Origin: CAYRFF01 sp964436125
GTDB lineage: Bacteria; Bacteroidota; Bacteroidia; Chitinophagales; Saprospiraceae
Reading direction: 5' to 3'
NCBI GenBank assembly: GCA_964436125.1
Contig: CAYTBT010000016.1
Span: 4,260-68,259 of the forward strand
DNA: 64,000 bases
The notes under the pieces were generated by a model that was not told the DNA's origin, ran no database searches, and saw nothing but the letters and a program-made list of their open reading frames with translations. The position numbers were made by a program, and so were the translations under genes. Below are positions 34,034 to 42,938 of the stretch, one piece after another. Within the stretch, counting starts at the first letter, position 1. Each line of letters begins with the position of its first letter.

Positions 34034-34041
34034 TAGCTTTG
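34034..34041 (+). promoter_or_regulatory. -7 box before the DUF2795 gene
   Basis: TAGCTTTG fits the -7 consensus, 46 bases before the ATG. I see no good -33 element at the usual distance. Confidence 0.4.
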
Positions 34042-34087
34042 TTACTTTTACGACATTAATTGTACATAACAACACGAGAATAAAAAT

Positions 34088-34309
34088 ATGTATTGGACAC
34101 TAGAACTTGCTCATCATCTTGAAGATGCTCCATGGCCGGCAACCAGGGACGAGCTTATCGATTATGCCATCCGTTCCGGAGCACCACTTGAGGTAATTGA
34201 AAACCTCCAAAATATGGAAGATGAAGAAGAAATTTATGAAAACATTGAAGATATCTGGCCTGATTATCCCAGGAAAGATGATTTTCTCTTCAATGAAGAT
34301 GAATATTAA
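34088..34309 (+). CDS. DUF2795 family small acidic protein
   Basis: This 73-residue protein is strongly acidic and has the DUF2795 sequence pattern: LAHHLEDAPWPATRDELIDYAIRSGAPLEVIENLQ, followed by an acidic tail with EDIWPDYPRKDDFLFNEDEY. The family is widespread in Bacteroidota and highly conserved, yet its role is unknown. It has its own upstream -7 box and stands alone between queA and cmk. Confidence 0.88.
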   Translation: MYWTLELAHHLEDAPWPATRDELIDYAIRSGAPLEVIENLQNMEDEEEIYENIEDIWPDYPRKDDFLFNEDEY

Positions 34310-34364
34310 TTTCACCTAATTCGCAATTATTATCAGTCTTTCTTTATCCTTCTAAGTCGGATTC

Positions 34365-35072
34365 ATGCATCAGCCCAAAAAGTTAGTTATTGCTATTGAT
34401 GGCTATTCATCCTGTGGGAAAAGCACTCTCGCTCAACAACTCGCCGACTGTCTTTCATATATTTATATAGATTCAGGTGCAATGTATCGCGCTGTTACCT
34501 TGTATTTCCTCCATGAAAACATTGATATTTCTGACCTGACTGAAGTACAGAGTGCTCTAGATAAAATCAACTTGAAGTTTATTCAAGAAACTGATGGCAA
34601 TACAGCAATTCTCCTGAACAATGAGAATGTAAGTTCTGAAATAAGGACTCTGCGTATTTCATCCTTTGTCAGCGAAGTCGCGGCCATTCCCATCATCAGG
34701 GAATTTCTCGTAGCACAGCAACAAGCAATGCAGAAAACCGGCGGTATCGTTATGGACGGGCGAGATATAGGGACTGTCGTTTTCCCCGATGCAGATATTA
34801 AAATATTTGTGAAAGCTGAATTACAGAAGCGCATAGATAGACGGTATAATGAATTATTATCCAAGGGACTTAATGTCGCGCGTAATGAAGTGGAAGAAAA
34901 CTTAAAACATCGCGACTTAATCGATACTACAAGGGAAGTCAGCCCGTTAATACAAGCAGAGGATTCAATATTATTGGATAATACGGAATTAAATAAATCT
35001 GAACAATTACGTAAATCCCTAGGGTTTATCAAGGAAAAGTTTCCTTCTATTGCTATTAAGGATTGTATTTAA
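34365..35072 (+). CDS. cmk: cytidylate kinase
   Basis: Cmk phosphorylates CMP and dCMP with ATP. The P-loop is GYSSCGKST at residues 13-21. YIDSGAMYRAVTLYFL is the NMP-binding signature, MDGRDIGTVVFPDADIKIFV holds the conserved Asp and Arg, and RNEVEENLKHRDLIDTTREVSPL forms the lid and the C-terminal Arg-Asp motif. The length is typical. Confidence 0.95.
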   Translation: MHQPKKLVIAIDGYSSCGKSTLAQQLADCLSYIYIDSGAMYRAVTLYFLHENIDISDLTEVQSALDKINLKFIQETDGNTAILLNNENVSSEIRTLRISSFVSEVAAIPIIREFLVAQQQAMQKTGGIVMDGRDIGTVVFPDADIKIFVKAELQKRIDRRYNELLSKGLNVARNEVEENLKHRDLIDTTREVSPLIQAEDSILLDNTELNKSEQLRKSLGFIKEKFPSIAIKDCI

Positions 35073-35078
35073 TTCCTT

Positions 35079-35086
35079 ACCTTTAC
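35079..35086 (+). promoter_or_regulatory. -7 box before the DUF1508 gene
   Basis: TACCTTTA resembles the -7 consensus and lies 35 bases before the ATG at 35121. A TTGCTA at 35051-35056 could be the -33 element, at 22 bases. Confidence 0.4.
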
Positions 35087-35120
35087 ATTATTACATATAA
35101 TTACACTAAAACATTTTAAA

Positions 35121-35417
35121 ATGAAACTTGAAATTTTCCAAGGCAAAGACGAGCAGCACTATTTCAGAGGTGTTGGCGATAATGGTAAAAACATCTTGCG
35201 TTCTGAAGGTTACACTTCCAAGTCAAGCGCAAAGAATGGCGCAGAAAGCGTTGAAAAGAATTTAAAGTCACGCGGCAATGACGCCCTTACAATGAAGGAA
35301 TCCAAGGATGGAAAATTCTTCTTTAATGTAAAATCTACCAATGGGCAGATCATAGCTACAAGCAGATTGTATGCAACTAAAGCCGAGCTAGACGAGGTTC
35401 TGAAAGAAATCCTCTAG
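35121..35417 (+). CDS. DUF1508 (YegP-like) protein
   Basis: This 98-residue protein has two tandem copies of a short beta-rich repeat. The first includes YFRGVGDNGKNILRSEGYTSK and the second FFFNVKSTNGQIIATSRLYATK, the pattern of the YegP/DUF1508 family. Molecular function is not known; E. coli YegP has been linked to stress. It is convergent with the hsp20 pair and shares a bidirectional terminator with it. Confidence 0.88.
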   Translation: MKLEIFQGKDEQHYFRGVGDNGKNILRSEGYTSKSSAKNGAESVEKNLKSRGNDALTMKESKDGKFFFNVKSTNGQIIATSRLYATKAELDEVLKEIL

Positions 35418-35426
35418 TAGCAACAA

Positions 35427-35456
35427 TAAAAAAAGGGAGCTTCGCTCCCTTTTTTC
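35427..35456. terminator. bidirectional intrinsic terminator
   Basis: A-run, GGGAGC, TTC loop, GCTCCC, T-run. It can stop transcription from the DUF1508 gene on the plus strand and from hsp20 on the minus strand. Confidence 0.93.
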
Positions 35457-35476
35457 TTACATCACTATTCATCGTA

Positions 35477-35923
35477 TTAAGCAATTTCGATTCGCTTAAT
35501 ATGTTCATCTTCCTTGCCCTCCACACGAGGCATTGTTATGTGTAATATACCTTCTTTATAGCTGGCATTTATTGCCTCAGTATCCACGTCTTCCGGAACT
35601 TGAAATTGGCGTTCAAATGCCGAATAATTAAATTCTCTCCGTACATAATTTTCTTCTGTGGCCTCTTCCTTATCTCGATTGGAAACCTTCACTATTAAAG
35701 TATTATCTTTCAAGTCAATAGAGAAATCTTCCTTGTGTAAACCCGGTGCAGCCAGGTCAATAAGATAGGCGCCTTCTTCTGCACTTACATTCACCGACGG
35801 ACTTGATGTTAACCAGTTATTCTGGAAAAAATCCGAAATCCCCCTTCTGAAAAAATCATCAAATACTGAATTCATTTGCTCTGATCGCCTACTCGGCATT
35901 CCTCTGAATTTTACTAAGTTCAT
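35477..35923 (-). CDS. small heat-shock protein Hsp20, first type
   Basis: This is an ATP-independent holdase of the alpha-crystallin family. The alpha-crystallin domain runs from PSVNVSAEEGAYLIDLAAPG to about residue 140, with the conserved A-x-x-x-n-G-x-L form as YKEGILHITMP. The C-terminal tail ends in RIEIA, the I-x-I motif that anchors oligomers. It is the second gene of a two-gene run behind the sigma-54 promoter at 36324-36339, 32 bases after its paralogue. Confidence 0.93.
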   Translation of the reverse strand: MNLVKFRGMPSRRSEQMNSVFDDFFRRGISDFFQNNWLTSSPSVNVSAEEGAYLIDLAAPGLHKEDFSIDLKDNTLIVKVSNRDKEEATEENYVRREFNYSAFERQFQVPEDVDTEAINASYKEGILHITMPRVEGKEDEHIKRIEIA

Positions 35924-35955
35924 ATTTTTCTTTTTTAATGGTTAAATCTGTTCTC

Positions 35956-36267
35956 TTAGGCTACTTTGATCGACCTCCTTACAACTTTCAATGGTATCTC
36001 AATACTTAAAATCCCATTCTCAACGGATGCCTGTATAGCATCAATATCTGCTCGATGAGGCAATCTGAACTTCCATGTCTTCCCGTCAAAGTTTAATATA
36101 CTGCCTCCTTCCTTCTCTGCGGTATTTATGATGAGCAAGTCATCTTCCGTTTCAACCGTAATATCTTCTTTACTTAAACCCGGTAAGGCTACGTCCATAA
36201 AATATTTCTCATCCTTCTCATTAAACGTAACATTATTATATGGGCGATTCATCTTTGTTGTCTGCAT
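35956..36267 (-). CDS. small heat-shock protein Hsp20, short second type
   Basis: This 103-residue paralogue has almost nothing outside the alpha-crystallin domain: a 10-residue N-terminal arm, then VTFNEKDEKYFMDVALPGLS, ASVENGILSIEIP and a short tail ending SIKVA. sHSPs with such minimal arms often make small oligomers and may act as partners of a larger paralogue, here the adjacent gene. It is the first gene of the pair. Confidence 0.9.
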   Translation of the reverse strand: MQTTKMNRPYNNVTFNEKDEKYFMDVALPGLSKEDITVETEDDLLIINTAEKEGGSILNFDGKTWKFRLPHRADIDAIQASVENGILSIEIPLKVVRRSIKVA

Positions 36268-36323
36268 AATTCTATTTTTTATTTATGTTTAGGTAATCAA
36301 TCTGTGTTTACACTTTACCTATA

Positions 36324-36339
36324 TGCAAGCTGCGTGCCA
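36324..36339 (-). promoter_or_regulatory. sigma-54 promoter of the hsp20 pair
   Basis: The minus strand reads TGGCACGCAGCTTGCA, a full match to the -24/-12 consensus TGGCACG-N4-TTGCA. The invariant GG is at 36337-36338 and GC at 36325-36326. The predicted start is near 36313, leaving a leader of about 46 bases before the ATG at 36267. I found no RpoN or enhancer-binding protein gene in this window. Confidence 0.75.
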
Positions 36340-36642
36340 TCGGAGTTCTGCAGAATTATTGACAGGGAAAAGCTTCTTTTATTATATATCGACTGTCGTT
36401 TTGTCATTTTAGCTTTCACAAATGTGTCATTTTGTCGCTTATTTGCATTTTATACCGCTAGAATAGCTCATTATCTGCAAGAAGAAGCTCTGGATATGCT
36501 TGTATTCATAATTGTAAGGCCGGTAATATACCATATTCCAGGTGGCTACATATAGAAATATGGCTGAATAAAGTCTCGGATTATCCGGGGCCAATGTTCG
36601 ATTTAAGACCATTGGCTCCGGACAAAGTATTCCTACATATCA
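36340..36642. other. intergenic region upstream of hsp20 and downstream of the efflux operon
   Basis: There is no convincing gene; a plus-strand frame at 36304-36555 runs over the sigma-54 promoter and is cysteine- and phenylalanine-rich in an unprotein-like way. This is where sigma-54 enhancer sites would be expected, but I cannot identify one. The right end holds the hairpin at 36584-36622. Confidence 0.4.
36584..36622 (-). terminator. strong hairpin after the efflux operon
   Basis: TCCGGGGCCAATG (36584-36596) pairs over 13 positions with CATTGGCTCCGGA (36610-36622), with one G-T pair, around a 13-base loop. It begins 21 bases past the stop of the adaptor gene. The following sequence is TAATCC rather than a T-run, so it may stabilise the 3' end instead of ending transcription. 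Confidence 0.5.
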
Positions 36643-37737
36643 TTAGTTCTCGATCAACTCTATCTCCATGCCGGATTCCAATGTTGAATTCCCTTTCAGG
36701 ATTACCGTATCTCCTGCTTGTATATTGCCGAATACCTCAATATTACCGTCTATGGTTAAGCCGGTTACCACAGGAACAAGTTCAACTCTCGAATCCACAA
36801 CCTTAGCAATATAAATATCGCTCTGTGTTCTTATGATGCTCGTACTCGGGACTTGTAAAGTACCTTGCTCCCGCTTCAATTTTAAATTGACACTTGCATA
36901 ATCACCTCCATTCAGCAAGCCTTGAGCATTATCATAATCAAATTCCACTTTCATAGACCGCAATTCCGGATCCAGAGCATGGCTACTTCTTGAAAGTTGT
37001 ACTTGAAACTCTGTTCCCGGAAAACTATTGACGGTAAAAGTCGCCTTTGTCTCGGGATTTAAAGCTCTGGCATGTTGTGCCGGAACAGAAACGGTGAGGC
37101 GCAATTTATCCTCCCGATTAATCTGAACAAGTGGCTTGGTACCACTGCCTACCAGTGCGCCCGGCGATACATATCTATCGGTGATTACTCCATTGAACGG
37201 GGCGGTGATGTGCGTATAAGCAAGAAGCTGAGAAGCTGTCTGTACTTGAGCCTTTCCATATTGTAAAGCAGCACTATCCGCCATATATTGTGTCTTGGCT
37301 TCTTGGAGTCGCACAGCTGAAACGACTCCTTCAATAGATGCAGCTTCTTTGATGCGTTGGTAATTGGTTTTACTGAAATGAAAACCTTCCATAAGCTCCT
37401 GTAGCTTTGCTCTGGCTGCAAGGACTTGCTGCTGGATTTCAGGTGCATCGATTTTCATCAATAACTGCCCTTTCCGCACATAATCACCGCGATCAACGCG
37501 TAAATTAGTTACAAATCCTTCAACTTTACTGTATAATACAACTTGTTCATATGGCTTTAAATTCCCCGGCAGATTTATTTCGTACTCAAGAGTATCATTC
37601 TTCACCGTAGTGATCGCATACTTAGGTGTCGCTGGAGCCGTGCTCGCCATTTTCACCTCATCTGAAGCAGGTTCACCACAAGCGCCCCAAAGGCCGATAA
37701 GAAGAAATAGGCTAAATACTTTTATAATATTTTTCAT
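36643..37737 (-). CDS. RND efflux periplasmic adaptor, lipoprotein
   Basis: This is a membrane-fusion protein that links the RND pump to the outer-membrane channel. The lipobox is LWGAC with Cys20. A split lipoyl domain flanks a short helical hairpin (SKVEGFVTNLRVDRGDYVRKG, then THITAPFNGVITDRYVSPG). Beta-barrel and membrane-proximal domains follow to the C-terminus. It is the last gene of the operon, 18 bases after the pump gene. Confidence 0.93.
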   Translation of the reverse strand: MKNIIKVFSLFLLIGLWGACGEPASDEVKMASTAPATPKYAITTVKNDTLEYEINLPGNLKPYEQVVLYSKVEGFVTNLRVDRGDYVRKGQLLMKIDAPEIQQQVLAARAKLQELMEGFHFSKTNYQRIKEAASIEGVVSAVRLQEAKTQYMADSAALQYGKAQVQTASQLLAYTHITAPFNGVITDRYVSPGALVGSGTKPLVQINREDKLRLTVSVPAQHARALNPETKATFTVNSFPGTEFQVQLSRSSHALDPELRSMKVEFDYDNAQGLLNGGDYASVNLKLKREQGTLQVPSTSIIRTQSDIYIAKVVDSRVELVPVVTGLTIDGNIEVFGNIQAGDTVILKGNSTLESGMEIELIEN

Positions 37738-37755
37738 GATAAATTTGATTTTAAT

Positions 37756-40700
37756 TTAAGCGTTGATATAAAATTTACTGTTTATGTCATCGGGATCAAG
37801 CGACACCTTTTTAGGTTCAGATTTGGCGAAAGCCACCTGATAAATAAAAGGTAAAACCAAGAGTGAAGTCAATGTTGAAAACAACAGACCGCCGATCACG
37901 GCCCGACCCAGAGGTGCGACCTGCTCCCCGCCTTCGCCGAAGCCGAGTGCCATGGGAATCATACCGGCCACCATAGCTATCGTCGTCATGAGTATAGGCC
38001 TGAACCGCGTTTTCAAGGCCTTCATTGCCGCTTCATAAGCAGAGTACAAGTCTTTCTTCCTAGCAATCTCTGCCTGGTCGATGAGGAGAACGGCATTGGA
38101 AATAGAGACACCGACAGCCATAATCATTCCCATATACGACTGAAGGTTTAAGGTATTCCCCAGCAATGTTAGGCTCAATAAACTACCTGCAAGAACAGCA
38201 GGTGAGACAGACATAATAACAAGCGATGTCTTAAATGATTGATAATATGCCGTGAGCATGAGGAAAATAACCACAATGGCAATGAGAAGCCCGGATTTCA
38301 AGCCGGAAAGCGTCCCTTGTAGAATCTCAACTTTACCGACCATATTGACCTGATAACCACGTGGTGGTTGTTCCATATTTTCTAGTACCTGAGCAACAAT
38401 CGAACTCGCAGTTCCCAGGTCGATGTCGTGGATATTGGCAGAGACGGTAACATAGCGATTGGGGCCTTTTCTGTTGACTTGCCCGGCTTGTGAGCCGATT
38501 TTTAAATCGGTGACATCCGCAAGCACGGGACTATGTATTCCATCGCTCAACGGAAGGCGCCGCAGTGCATTTAAGGTATTGATATCCGACTCATTTAGCT
38601 GCATCTGCACCTGAATAACCATTCCCGATGTCGGATGAATCCACATATTCTTCTTGACAAATCTCGACGAGGATGTCGCCGTCGTTAATACAGCGCTGAT
38701 ATCCTTCATGCTCAAGCCCAGCTGTGCGGCACGTTCTCGATCGATATGAATATTTATCGTCGGATAATTCAATGGCTCTTTTATCCGCACATCGGCTAGA
38801 AAATCAAGCTCTTTAAGTTGATTCACCACTTTCTCAGCATAGATTTCAACCTGATCGAGGTTCCTGCCGAGCACTTCAATAGAAATCGGTGTCGTATAAC
38901 CTTGTCCCAGAATTTTTTCCGTTAAACTCATCGGCTCAAATGAAAACTCAAGTTCCGGAAATCTGGCGTGTAATTCCTTCCTCATGCCCGCCTTGAAGTC
39001 AGCTATAGGTTGTGAGAAGGACTTCGCGAGCGTGAATTGCAGTACCGCTTCATGTGAACCACTTGTAAATAGAAAGATTAAGTTAATCGGGGTATTGGGT
39101 GATTGCATTCCCACATACGCCGATGATATCGTTATCTTATCGGGTGAGATATATTCTTTTATCGCATTTTCTACGGCAATGACATAGTCTTCCGTTACAT
39201 CGAGTTTTGTCCCTTCCGGAGCAGCAATGCGCAGCTGGATATCTCGCGATTCACTCGGTGGAAGGATGTCTGTGCCTATTCCACTGAAAAGTAGGCCCAC
39301 AAGGAAGAATACAAAGACGATAAAACCGATAAAAATACCCATTTTATAGCTTCTCAAGCCAGCTACAAAATTCAGATACTTAGCCTTAAATCGTTCAAAT
39401 CCAGATTCCTTCTTTGCCTCCTTCTTTTCCTTGTGCTTCATAAACCAATTGGCTATCACGGGCACAAATGTCTGTGATGCTAGATATGAAGCGATCATTG
39501 CTGAACCGACTGCAACGGACAAGGGCATAAACATATCCTTGGGAACGCCCGTCATCATGAAGGATGGTAACAAAACGGCCAGAATAGAGAGCAAAATAAG
39601 GAGCTTAGGTAGTGAAATCTCTAGCAATGCATCCAGTATTGCCCTGGGTTTATCCTTATCCATATCCATGTGTTGATGAATATTTTCAATAGTTACGGTC
39701 GCCTCATCCACCAGTATTCCGATTGCTAGAGCAAGCCCACTTAAGGTCATAATATTAATGGAAAAACCAAGCAGGTAAAGCATGATAACGGCCGACAATA
39801 TCGCAATGGGTATTGTCACGATCACAATGAGCGCACCGCGCCTGTCACCGAGAAATAAAAGGACCATAAGCCCAGTCAAAATCGCTCCGAGAATACCCTC
39901 GTGCACGAGATTGGTCAAGGCATTCTCCACATAAGTCGATTGATCAAATGCAAATTCTACCTTCACATCTTCCGGCAATATTTCCCTCAGTTGCGGCATT
40001 GCGGCTTTCAGATTATTAATCGCCTCAAGTGTAGAAGCACCGGCTTTTTTAATTACCGGCAGATACACGCTGCGCTGCCCATTTACCATTGCATAGCCGG
40101 TTACCTTATCGGATGAAAGCCGGACACCGGCAATATCACGCATAAAAATCGTCGTTCCATTGCGCGTAGTAATCGGCGTATTCATAAATTCTTCTGAACC
40201 TCGCTCAAGCGTATTCACGGGAGACATATAATTCACATCACCGATGACGACATTTCCAGCAGGCGAGGGAAAATTATTTTGCGTAAGCGCATATAAAACA
40301 TCCTCCGACGTCAATCCCAATGCCTGCATTTTATCCGGATCTACGTTAATCACCATCGATCGCGAGTTCCCACCGAATGGAGCCGGCGCACTGATGCCCG
40401 GAATAGTAACAAAAGACGGGCGAATACGCGTAATAACAAAGTTCTGGATCTCGGATATTGACCGGCTCGGACTTTCAAATACCAGCCTGCCTATCGGTTG
40501 TGCACTTGCGTCAAATCTAACGACTTGAGGTGGTACTGCTCCCGGTGGCAGGAATGCCATCGCACGAGATACTTGCGTGGCGAGTTGAGCTTGTGCCTCA
40601 GCCATATCCGTACCCGGATAAAAGGAAAGTTTCATGAGCGACATCCCTTGCACGCTCTTAAACTCCATATTCTTCACACCACCGACAAAGACGAGGACGC

Positions 40701-40905
40701 GCTGAAACTGATTGGCCATAAAACCATCCATATAGAAAGGGGACAATCCGCCATAGGGCATTGCGATATATACTGCCGGCGCCTCAACCTTGGGGAAAAT
40801 ATCGACATTAATTCTCGTGATACTGATAATCGAGAAATACACAATTGCAAGTACAGAGACAATGACAGCTACGGGATTTCTTAATGCGAGTCTTATGATA
40901 TTCAT
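37756..40905 (-). CDS. RND family efflux pump
   Basis: This 1049-residue inner-membrane pump is driven by protons. Twelve transmembrane helices are in the usual two groups of six, with two large periplasmic loops. The start MNIIRLALRNPVAVIVSVLA and helix 4 (GLALAIGILVDEATVTIENI) are typical. Where AcrB has two adjacent Asp residues for proton relay, this one has Asp-Glu. The second half contains the matching motif IMAVGVSISNAVLLIDQAE without acidic pair, as in other HAE-type pumps. Substrate cannot be told from sequence. Confidence 0.94.
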   Translation of the reverse strand: MNIIRLALRNPVAVIVSVLAIVYFSIISITRINVDIFPKVEAPAVYIAMPYGGLSPFYMDGFMANQFQRVLVFVGGVKNMEFKSVQGMSLMKLSFYPGTDMAEAQAQLATQVSRAMAFLPPGAVPPQVVRFDASAQPIGRLVFESPSRSISEIQNFVITRIRPSFVTIPGISAPAPFGGNSRSMVINVDPDKMQALGLTSEDVLYALTQNNFPSPAGNVVIGDVNYMSPVNTLERGSEEFMNTPITTRNGTTIFMRDIAGVRLSSDKVTGYAMVNGQRSVYLPVIKKAGASTLEAINNLKAAMPQLREILPEDVKVEFAFDQSTYVENALTNLVHEGILGAILTGLMVLLFLGDRRGALIVIVTIPIAILSAVIMLYLLGFSINIMTLSGLALAIGILVDEATVTIENIHQHMDMDKDKPRAILDALLEISLPKLLILLSILAVLLPSFMMTGVPKDMFMPLSVAVGSAMIASYLASQTFVPVIANWFMKHKEKKEAKKESGFERFKAKYLNFVAGLRSYKMGIFIGFIVFVFFLVGLLFSGIGTDILPPSESRDIQLRIAAPEGTKLDVTEDYVIAVENAIKEYISPDKITISSAYVGMQSPNTPINLIFLFTSGSHEAVLQFTLAKSFSQPIADFKAGMRKELHARFPELEFSFEPMSLTEKILGQGYTTPISIEVLGRNLDQVEIYAEKVVNQLKELDFLADVRIKEPLNYPTINIHIDRERAAQLGLSMKDISAVLTTATSSSRFVKKNMWIHPTSGMVIQVQMQLNESDINTLNALRRLPLSDGIHSPVLADVTDLKIGSQAGQVNRKGPNRYVTVSANIHDIDLGTASSIVAQVLENMEQPPRGYQVNMVGKVEILQGTLSGLKSGLLIAIVVIFLMLTAYYQSFKTSLVIMSVSPAVLAGSLLSLTLLGNTLNLQSYMGMIMAVGVSISNAVLLIDQAEIARKKDLYSAYEAAMKALKTRFRPILMTTIAMVAGMIPMALGFGEGGEQVAPLGRAVIGGLLFSTLTSLLVLPFIYQVAFAKSEPKKVSLDPDDINSKFYINA

Positions 40906-40914
40906 AGATATTTC

Positions 40915-42261
40915 TTAATTAAATTGTGTGATAAGTGTGGTGAAATCAGCTTTCGCAAATGCGTACTCGACTTGATAGTGCCAGTAGTCATAATATGCCT
41001 TGATGCGAGACTTTTCTGCGTATTGGAGTGAGCGCTGTATCTGCAACAGTGCCGTCAGATCTATCAATCCTTTCTCATATCGGACTTTAAAGAGCTCGTA
41101 GGAGCTGAGGGCTGCGTCATAGGCAGCATTGGCAGCTTGTATTTGAGCGAAAGCTTCCTCAATATGGAATCGTAGAGACTCTTCCTGTGCTGTCAGACTA
41201 AGCTGAATAGCTTCACGTTCCTGCATATTGCTTGTCTGAAGCTGCTGAATGCGCTGTTTATCCAGCTGCGCGGTAAAAAAGGCATCGATATTCCAGCTCA
41301 GGCCGATTCCCAGCAGATAATTATTCACGGGAAGTGCATAACTGTCTTTCCAGGCATCCGTCTGATCGGTAAATCCCACACCGCGCAGAAGACCGCCGGC
41401 AAGAAGTGAAATATCAGGCAATGTACTGTGAGAAATATATTGCTTAAGCGCCGTGAGTCGCTTTTTTTCCTGCTCTTTCATTAAGAGTAAAGGATGAGTT
41501 TTATCCCTTTTGTCTTGTATCTGATTACTAGTACTTAAGAGAGCATTTTCCTCAGGAATGAATTGTGGTCTTACCCCTGCTAGTTCCTTGATTTGCTTGC
41601 TGTATTCTGTACTTTGAGCTTGCCATTTATGCTGTAGTGAACGCGTCAACTCAAGGCTCGTTTTTGCCGCCAAGGAATCTGCTGCGGATGCAAGGCCACT
41701 GATTACAAGGCTTCTTGAAAGTTTTAGTACCTCCTGATTGCGTGTTGTTTCTTCTCGAGCCCAGCTCAACATAGCTAAGCTGTATAACCAGTTAATATAG
41801 GCCGTACTTAATTTATATTGAACATCAATTTTCTTAACATCGTATTGTACTTGCGCTTTATCCGTGCCGAGTTGAGCTAGTTTAAGTCGGTCTCTATGCT
41901 TTCCGAATCTTATAAATTTCCACTGCGCAGTAGCGGATACGTAGCTATTAATCGCGGTGTTCCCTTCACTTCCATTTCCACTGAAATTCACAATGCCCGG
42001 TATGGGGAAAAAGCCACCGCTGATACCTTCATAAGTTCCGTATGTGTTCTGTGCATGTAATCTGATATCCGGCAAGAAATCACGCTTGGTAATCTGATAA
42101 TTAAGCTTGGCGGCCTCGATATGAGCCAATTGAGCATTCAAGCCGGGATAAGTCTCAATTGCGCTAAATAAGTCTGCTAAACTTGTATGTATTTTTCCCT
42201 GTGCTTTGACGCCGAAATTGACTGTCAATACACAGGCTAATAATAGCGTTATACGCTTCAT
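40915..42261 (-). CDS. TolC-like outer-membrane efflux protein
   Basis: The signal peptide is MKRITLLLACVLTVNFGVKA. The mature protein has the tandem coiled-coil-rich OEP layout: long helices such as YELFKVRYEKGLIDLTALLQ near the C-terminus, and a repeated arrangement in the N-terminal half. It would give the pump its exit channel across the outer membrane. It ends 10 bases before the pump gene. A close variant of the tag motif (GCTTTCGCAAAT) lies at 40949-40960 near its 3' end. Confidence 0.9.
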   Translation of the reverse strand: MKRITLLLACVLTVNFGVKAQGKIHTSLADLFSAIETYPGLNAQLAHIEAAKLNYQITKRDFLPDIRLHAQNTYGTYEGISGGFFPIPGIVNFSGNGSEGNTAINSYVSATAQWKFIRFGKHRDRLKLAQLGTDKAQVQYDVKKIDVQYKLSTAYINWLYSLAMLSWAREETTRNQEVLKLSRSLVISGLASAADSLAAKTSLELTRSLQHKWQAQSTEYSKQIKELAGVRPQFIPEENALLSTSNQIQDKRDKTHPLLLMKEQEKKRLTALKQYISHSTLPDISLLAGGLLRGVGFTDQTDAWKDSYALPVNNYLLGIGLSWNIDAFFTAQLDKQRIQQLQTSNMQEREAIQLSLTAQEESLRFHIEEAFAQIQAANAAYDAALSSYELFKVRYEKGLIDLTALLQIQRSLQYAEKSRIKAYYDYWHYQVEYAFAKADFTTLITQFN

Positions 42262-42348
42262 AAATTAACATTTTAAAATGAATAAAACATTGAAGTGCTT
42301 GTCCTACAAGTGTGTAGAACGAGTTGAATCCATGGATAAAATGTCGTC

Positions 42349-42774
42349 TTAAGCGTAGAATTGCAAGCGTCGTAGCTTGAGGTATAGGGGGATTTTTAAG
42401 CTTCCACCTGCTTCTTCATCATTTTTACTGTAAGGAGATATCTCCCTGAGGAGTGGCAGGCCATAGAAGAAAAAGAGGACTGCCATCACCGAGCTGATTA
42501 TAGAATTCCCTTGATTCATTCCTATCGAGGCAAAATTTGCTACGAGTATCGGAACTTCTTCATGGGACTGGACGCAAGAATCGTATTGTTGAGTGTAATT
42601 ATAAGCTTGCGAATTCTTGGGATATTTAAGGTATTGGCTCGCCGGCACATCGAGCAACATATCTTTTATCTCATGCTTAACTGCACAAGATGTTCCCACT
42701 AGCATCCACAATGCAAGTGCGATAGTAAGTGTGCGTGAAAATATGCTGTTCAATTTGTCCATAAACTTATTCAC
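42349..42774 (-). CDS. hypothetical membrane or lipoprotein at head of the efflux operon
   Basis: The N-terminus has a hydrophobic segment ending VGTSC, a possible lipobox. A second hydrophobic segment (SIISSVMAVLFFFYGLPLL) lies near residue 100. The middle is short and polar, with two Cys (SC of the lipobox, DSCVQS). I do not recognise the family. It precedes the TolC-like gene by 87 bases on the same strand, so it may belong to the efflux operon. An alternative start is Met5. Confidence 0.5.
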   Translation of the reverse strand: MNKFMDKLNSIFSRTLTIALALWMLVGTSCAVKHEIKDMLLDVPASQYLKYPKNSQAYNYTQQYDSCVQSHEEVPILVANFASIGMNQGNSIISSVMAVLFFFYGLPLLREISPYSKNDEEAGGSLKIPLYLKLRRLQFYA

Positions 42775-42890
42775 TCGATTACCGAGCCTACTCGGAAAAA
42801 TAGTTAAACGGCAGGTGTTCTTGTTTATTGGATGAAAATCTACACTTTACCCCAATTAACAGTTTATTAACATATCATCAAAATTATCGG

Positions 42891-42916
42891 TAATACCCAA
42901 ATCATGCATTAGAAAT
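42891..42916 (-). repeat. 26-bp dispersed repeat, copy C
   Basis: Minus strand core TAATGCATGATTTGGGTA, one base from the core of copy B. The match to copy B extends over TTGAAGATAAGCACA, giving about 40 similar bases. It lies between the efflux operon and the Tricorn-like gene. Its ATG opens a frame of only 12 codons. Confidence 0.75.
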
Positions 42917-42938
42917 TGAAGATAAGCACAAGAGCACT

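Noticed and set aside
36304..36555. 83-codon plus-strand frame upstream of hsp20
   Set aside because: It overlaps the sigma-54 promoter and has a composition typical of noncoding AT-rich DNA.
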